This document shows, in pieces, positions 5,552 through 7,077 of a DNA stretch of 7,077 bases. Every line of letters begins with the position of its first letter. The stretch's first letter is position 1. The notes beneath the pieces are model-generated. The model was not told the DNA's origin. It worked only from the letters and a program-made list of their open reading frames with translations, and ran no database searches. The stretch comes from Nitrososphaeraceae archaeon (GTDB lineage: Archaea > Thermoproteota > Nitrososphaeria > Nitrososphaerales > Nitrososphaeraceae): positions 1 to 7,077 of the forward strand of contig JANWJI010000196.1 in NCBI GenBank assembly GCA_025449515.1, given 5' to 3'. Made by a program: the position numbers and the translations under genes.

Positions 5552-6046
5552 ATGTGCTTAACCATGAGAACCAGAAAAACGAGGATTAGGGCTAGGGCTA
5601 AAACTGATATTCTAACAAGAGAACAAAGACGCAAACATGTAGCTCAATACCTACAGCAATCACTCACAGAGATCGAGATCGCGGCAAAACTCAACGTATG
5701 TTTATCAGTTGTATACCGTGATATACAGGCTCTAAAACAAACGGCTAACCAATTCGTCTATGACCTTGCCAAGTCAGATCTTGCATATTTCTATAAAGAC
5801 CTACTGGACGATATCAACAAAGCCAGACTAAACGCGTGGGCGATATACTATAACTTTAGCGACTCGGAGAAGCACGAGAAATTGCTATCTATCAAAACAG
5901 TGATAGCAAGTAATACCGAAATGTTTAATCTTCTATCGCAAGGCCCGACTGTCATGGCAGTAAAGTCCTTAAACGAACGTATCAACGCTATCAAACTAGC
6001 TCAAAATCAAGGACAGCAGCGACAAGGGAGGACACCAATCGTATGA
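5552..6046 (+). CDS. helix-turn-helix protein, terminase small subunit-like
   Basis: This 164-residue protein opens with a very basic tail (RTRKTRIRARAK, 6-17), apt for contacting DNA. A helix-turn-helix follows at about 24-62: helix REQRRKHVAQYLQQ, turn LTEIEIAAKLNV, recognition helix CLSVVYRDIQALK. The rest (66-155) is almost all helix, with a Gln-rich end (QNQGQQRQGR). A short N-terminal helix-turn-helix and a helical oligomerisation part of this size match small terminase subunits of tailed viruses. Those proteins recognise viral DNA for packaging and are encoded just before the large subunit. The following gene overlaps by four bases (ATGA), so translation is probably coupled. A plasmid or viral regulator is the main alternative. 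The start could be ATG 5564 (M5). The coding status is firm and the terminase reading is an inference. Confidence 0.75.
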   Translation: MCLTMRTRKTRIRARAKTDILTREQRRKHVAQYLQQSLTEIEIAAKLNVCLSVVYRDIQALKQTANQFVYDLAKSDLAYFYKDLLDDINKARLNAWAIYYNFSDSEKHEKLLSIKTVIASNTEMFNLLSQGPTVMAVKSLNERINAIKLAQNQGQQRQGRTPIV

Positions 6047-6249
6047 ACAATAAATACCTTACGAAGGCTATCGATCAAACACTCCGCAACCTCGTAGACG
6101 TAGAGACTTCAGTACCTACTATCCTGAACACATTATTTTCCAAAACAATAAAAGATGAGTTTGACGAAAGAAAACCCTATTCTAAAGCCTCGCAGAGAAT
6201 CCACAATTTCGCATCTAGTTATATTATTCCTCGGATCCATCGAATTTAA
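6043..6249 (+). pseudogene. 5' part of a gene coupled to the HTH gene
   Basis: The ATG at 6043 overlaps the stop of the HTH gene as ATGA, so ribosomes can re-initiate directly. The 68-codon frame begins like a helical protein (KAIDQTLRNLVDVETSVPTI, then LNTLFSKTIKDEFDERKPYS) with the same C-ending codon style as upstream. From about 6195 the sequence turns AT-rich and less protein-like, and the frame closes at TAA 6247-6249. I read this as the N-terminal piece of a larger gene whose remainder has been lost or replaced. By position, a large terminase subunit would be the expected partner of a small one, but no ATPase motif is visible in what is left. A genuine 68-residue protein is the alternative. 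Confidence 0.5.
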
Positions 6250-6544
6250 CACTAATATTTTGTCGCCGAAACAGACGATAAGGTTAAGGAAAATGTGGCT
6301 GTCACCCCATATTTTCCTAGCGTTCCAGTATAATTTTTTCATTCACAAATATGCCTCCCCTATTTTTAGTATTCTTCTAGAGCAATCATAAGGAAATTGA
6401 AAATGCCGAATACCCTTCTTCCGTAGTCAATTTATTTAGAAGATCCGGATCATCTTGGTTGCGAAATCTAAAGTTAAAGCCGCTGCCCTTATTGAGGATA
6501 ACGATACCAAAACCAAAAAAATCTCGATCTGGGGTGCGCGAACC
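6250..6544. other. stretch without a firm gene
   Basis: Both strands have open frames across 6130-6390, but they overlap each other, have odd composition and no motif, so I treat them as chance. From 6386 to 6544 on the minus strand lies the continuation of the frame described at 6386-6733. On the plus strand a frame through KAAALIEDNDTKTKKISIWG (to about 6591) competes with it. The coding strand here is not settled. Confidence 0.45.
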
Positions 6545-6733
6545 TCATGGGACATAGAATTCTATCAACATTGTCTGTGTATACCGCGGTGTTAGTCTAT
6601 ACATTTGATCTCTGAATTCAGAAAAGGTTTCTAATATAATAAGTTTCATAAGATAAATAGAAGACACTATTTCGAAGATAGATGGATCAGGATTTAGAAG
6701 AATTATAGTCTGTTTGTTGGTAACAGGAGACAA
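6386..6733 (-). pseudogene. frame with one TGA, faint receiver-domain likeness
   Basis: On the minus strand, 116 codons are open from TTG 6733 to TGA 6386 except for one TGA at 6545-6547. The first part reads NKQTIILLNPDPSIFEIVSS and ends with TMLIEFYVP just before that stop. This order and spacing resemble a response-regulator receiver: first strand with acidic loop, helix 1, and the phospho-acceptor strand ending in x-x-M/V-P, with 45 residues between the two Pro against about 46 in CheY. The key residues differ, however: Asn-Pro-Asp replaces the Asp pair, and Glu (residue 58) stands at the phospho-Asp position. The part after the TGA does not look receiver-like. At best it is a decayed or non-phosphorylated receiver. 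Chance is a serious alternative. Confidence 0.2.
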
Positions 6734-6735
6734 TT

Positions 6736-6752
6736 GTAGTTCATATAACTAC
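6736..6752. promoter_or_regulatory. TATA element inside an inverted repeat
   Basis: GTAGTT (6736-6741) and AACTAC (6747-6752) are exact complements around CATAT. The ATATAA at 6743-6748 is centred 25.5 bases before ATG 6771, leaderless spacing on the plus strand. A dimeric repressor on this dyad would block TATA-binding protein. The site is near-symmetric and could also serve the minus strand. Confidence 0.45.
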
Positions 6753-6770
6753 TTGATTTAGTGCATTAAA

Positions 6771-6878
6771 ATGTCGCGCTTTGACGATAAAATTCAACTG
6801 CATATACGTGCTTGCACTTGGCATTGTGGTGCGCATAATCTGGGCATGAACAAGTCCACCCTGATTGAGTTACAATGA
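6771..6878 (+). CDS. possible small protein, 35 aa
   Basis: A 35-codon ATG frame contains RACTWHCGAHNLGMNKSTLIEL. It has two Cys and nearby His residues (C-x3-C-x2-H) that could hold a metal, then a polar helix. It is preceded by a TATA element at the right distance for a leaderless transcript and followed, about 125 bases on, by a hairpin with a T-tract. The composition is protein-like but the length is short. No family was recognised. It may be a real tiny Cys/His protein like others in this window, or the start of a decayed gene, since the sequence after its TGA is not clearly coding. Confidence 0.35.
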   Translation: MSRFDDKIQLHIRACTWHCGAHNLGMNKSTLIELQ

Positions 6879-7077
6879 CGGTATAAGTGTTATAACCAGA
6901 TTTCGATCTTACTCTATAATTTGATTCGTTGATCATTGAAATAGCGATAGAACAAAATCATTATATCCTACATTCTTGCAAAAGCTGAGATATGGTGGCG
7001 GCATGTGTTTGACTCTAACACATCTATTTTTTCTCATTTTTGCAATAGCTTAAAGGCATGGTTTCCACTACCAGTTC
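6879..7077. other. non-coding right end of the window
   Basis: No gene was recognised in the last 200 bases. A hairpin with T-tract (7003-7043) is the main structure. Two near copies of TTGCAAAAGCT/TTGCAATAGCT (about 6977 and 7042) flank the hairpin, with one mismatch in 11. Confidence 0.5.
7003..7043 (+). terminator. hairpin followed by T-tract
   Basis: ATGTGTT (7003-7009) and AACACAT (7017-7023) form a 7-base stem with a 7-base loop. It is followed by CTATTTTTTCTCATTTTT (7024-7041). This is a good intrinsic-type terminator for a plus-strand transcript, such as one from the promoter at 6743. On the minus strand no T-tract follows the stem. Confidence 0.5.

Noticed and set aside
5582..5600. 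Telomere-like GGATTAGGGCTAGGGCTAA
   Set aside because: It lies within the coding sequence of the HTH protein, where it encodes a run of basic residues. There are only two partial units.
6133..6391. Overlapping frames on both strands (6133-6342 minus, 6155-6391 plus)
   Set aside because: They overlap each other and the end of the 6043 gene, are rich in Phe/Ile/Leu as AT-rich chance frames are, and show no motif.
4348..7002. GGTGGCGGC occurring at 4348-4356 and 6994-7002
   Set aside because: The match is only nine bases with unrelated flanks. It is too short to call element ends or attachment sites.

Overview
This is an AT-rich window (roughly two-thirds A+T by eye), most likely archaeal. The signs are an XPD/DinG-type helicase fragment, TATA boxes 25-26 bases before start codons (leaderless-type promoters), and several very small proteins with CxxC zinc motifs. 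The overall look suggests a thaumarchaeal (Nitrososphaera/Nitrosocosmicus-like) soil archaeon. That is an inference from gene style, not from a marker gene. No rRNA, tRNA or CRISPR array was seen.

Left part (1-2234). A small conserved-looking protein (510-731, minus) is divergent from an intact SAM-dependent O-methyltransferase (863-1465, plus) that keeps the whole metal/catalytic set of the COMT-like family. The two share a 131-base promoter region. After about 560 bases without a convincing gene comes a minus-strand 69-residue zinc-finger protein (2025-2234).

Middle part (2235-4533) is gene-poor and looks eroded. It holds a striking 25-base perfect dyad (2553-2577), short frames that look like coding debris (2713-2909), a 45-residue AbrB-like/DUF2080-type protein too short for usual ORF cut-offs (2963-3100), the C-terminal third of an XPD/DinG-type helicase (3517-4278) whose ATP-binding half is missing, and a zinc-ribbon-like frame with no usable start codon (4327-4533).

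Right part (4534-7077). A non-coding stretch rich in inverted repeats (4677-4947) precedes a module with more C-rich codon use than the rest: a minus-strand small acidic protein (5002-5184), then a plus-strand run of a small Cys/His protein (5327-5512), a helix-turn-helix protein resembling small terminase subunits (5552-6046), and a gene that overlaps it by ATGA and soon ends (6043-6249). I read this as a remnant of an integrated virus or similar element. The rest (6250-7077) has a minus-strand frame interrupted by one TGA with faint receiver-domain resemblance, a 35-codon plus-strand frame behind a TATA box embedded in a dyad, and a hairpin plus T-tract that looks like a terminator.

Taken together, the window is an accessory or decaying region of an archaeal chromosome: one clearly healthy enzyme gene, several tiny metal-binding or DNA-binding proteins, and pieces of larger genes. 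I found no complete, clearly new multi-gene system. The best leads are the virus-like module, the hairpin cluster beside it, and the small zinc proteins.
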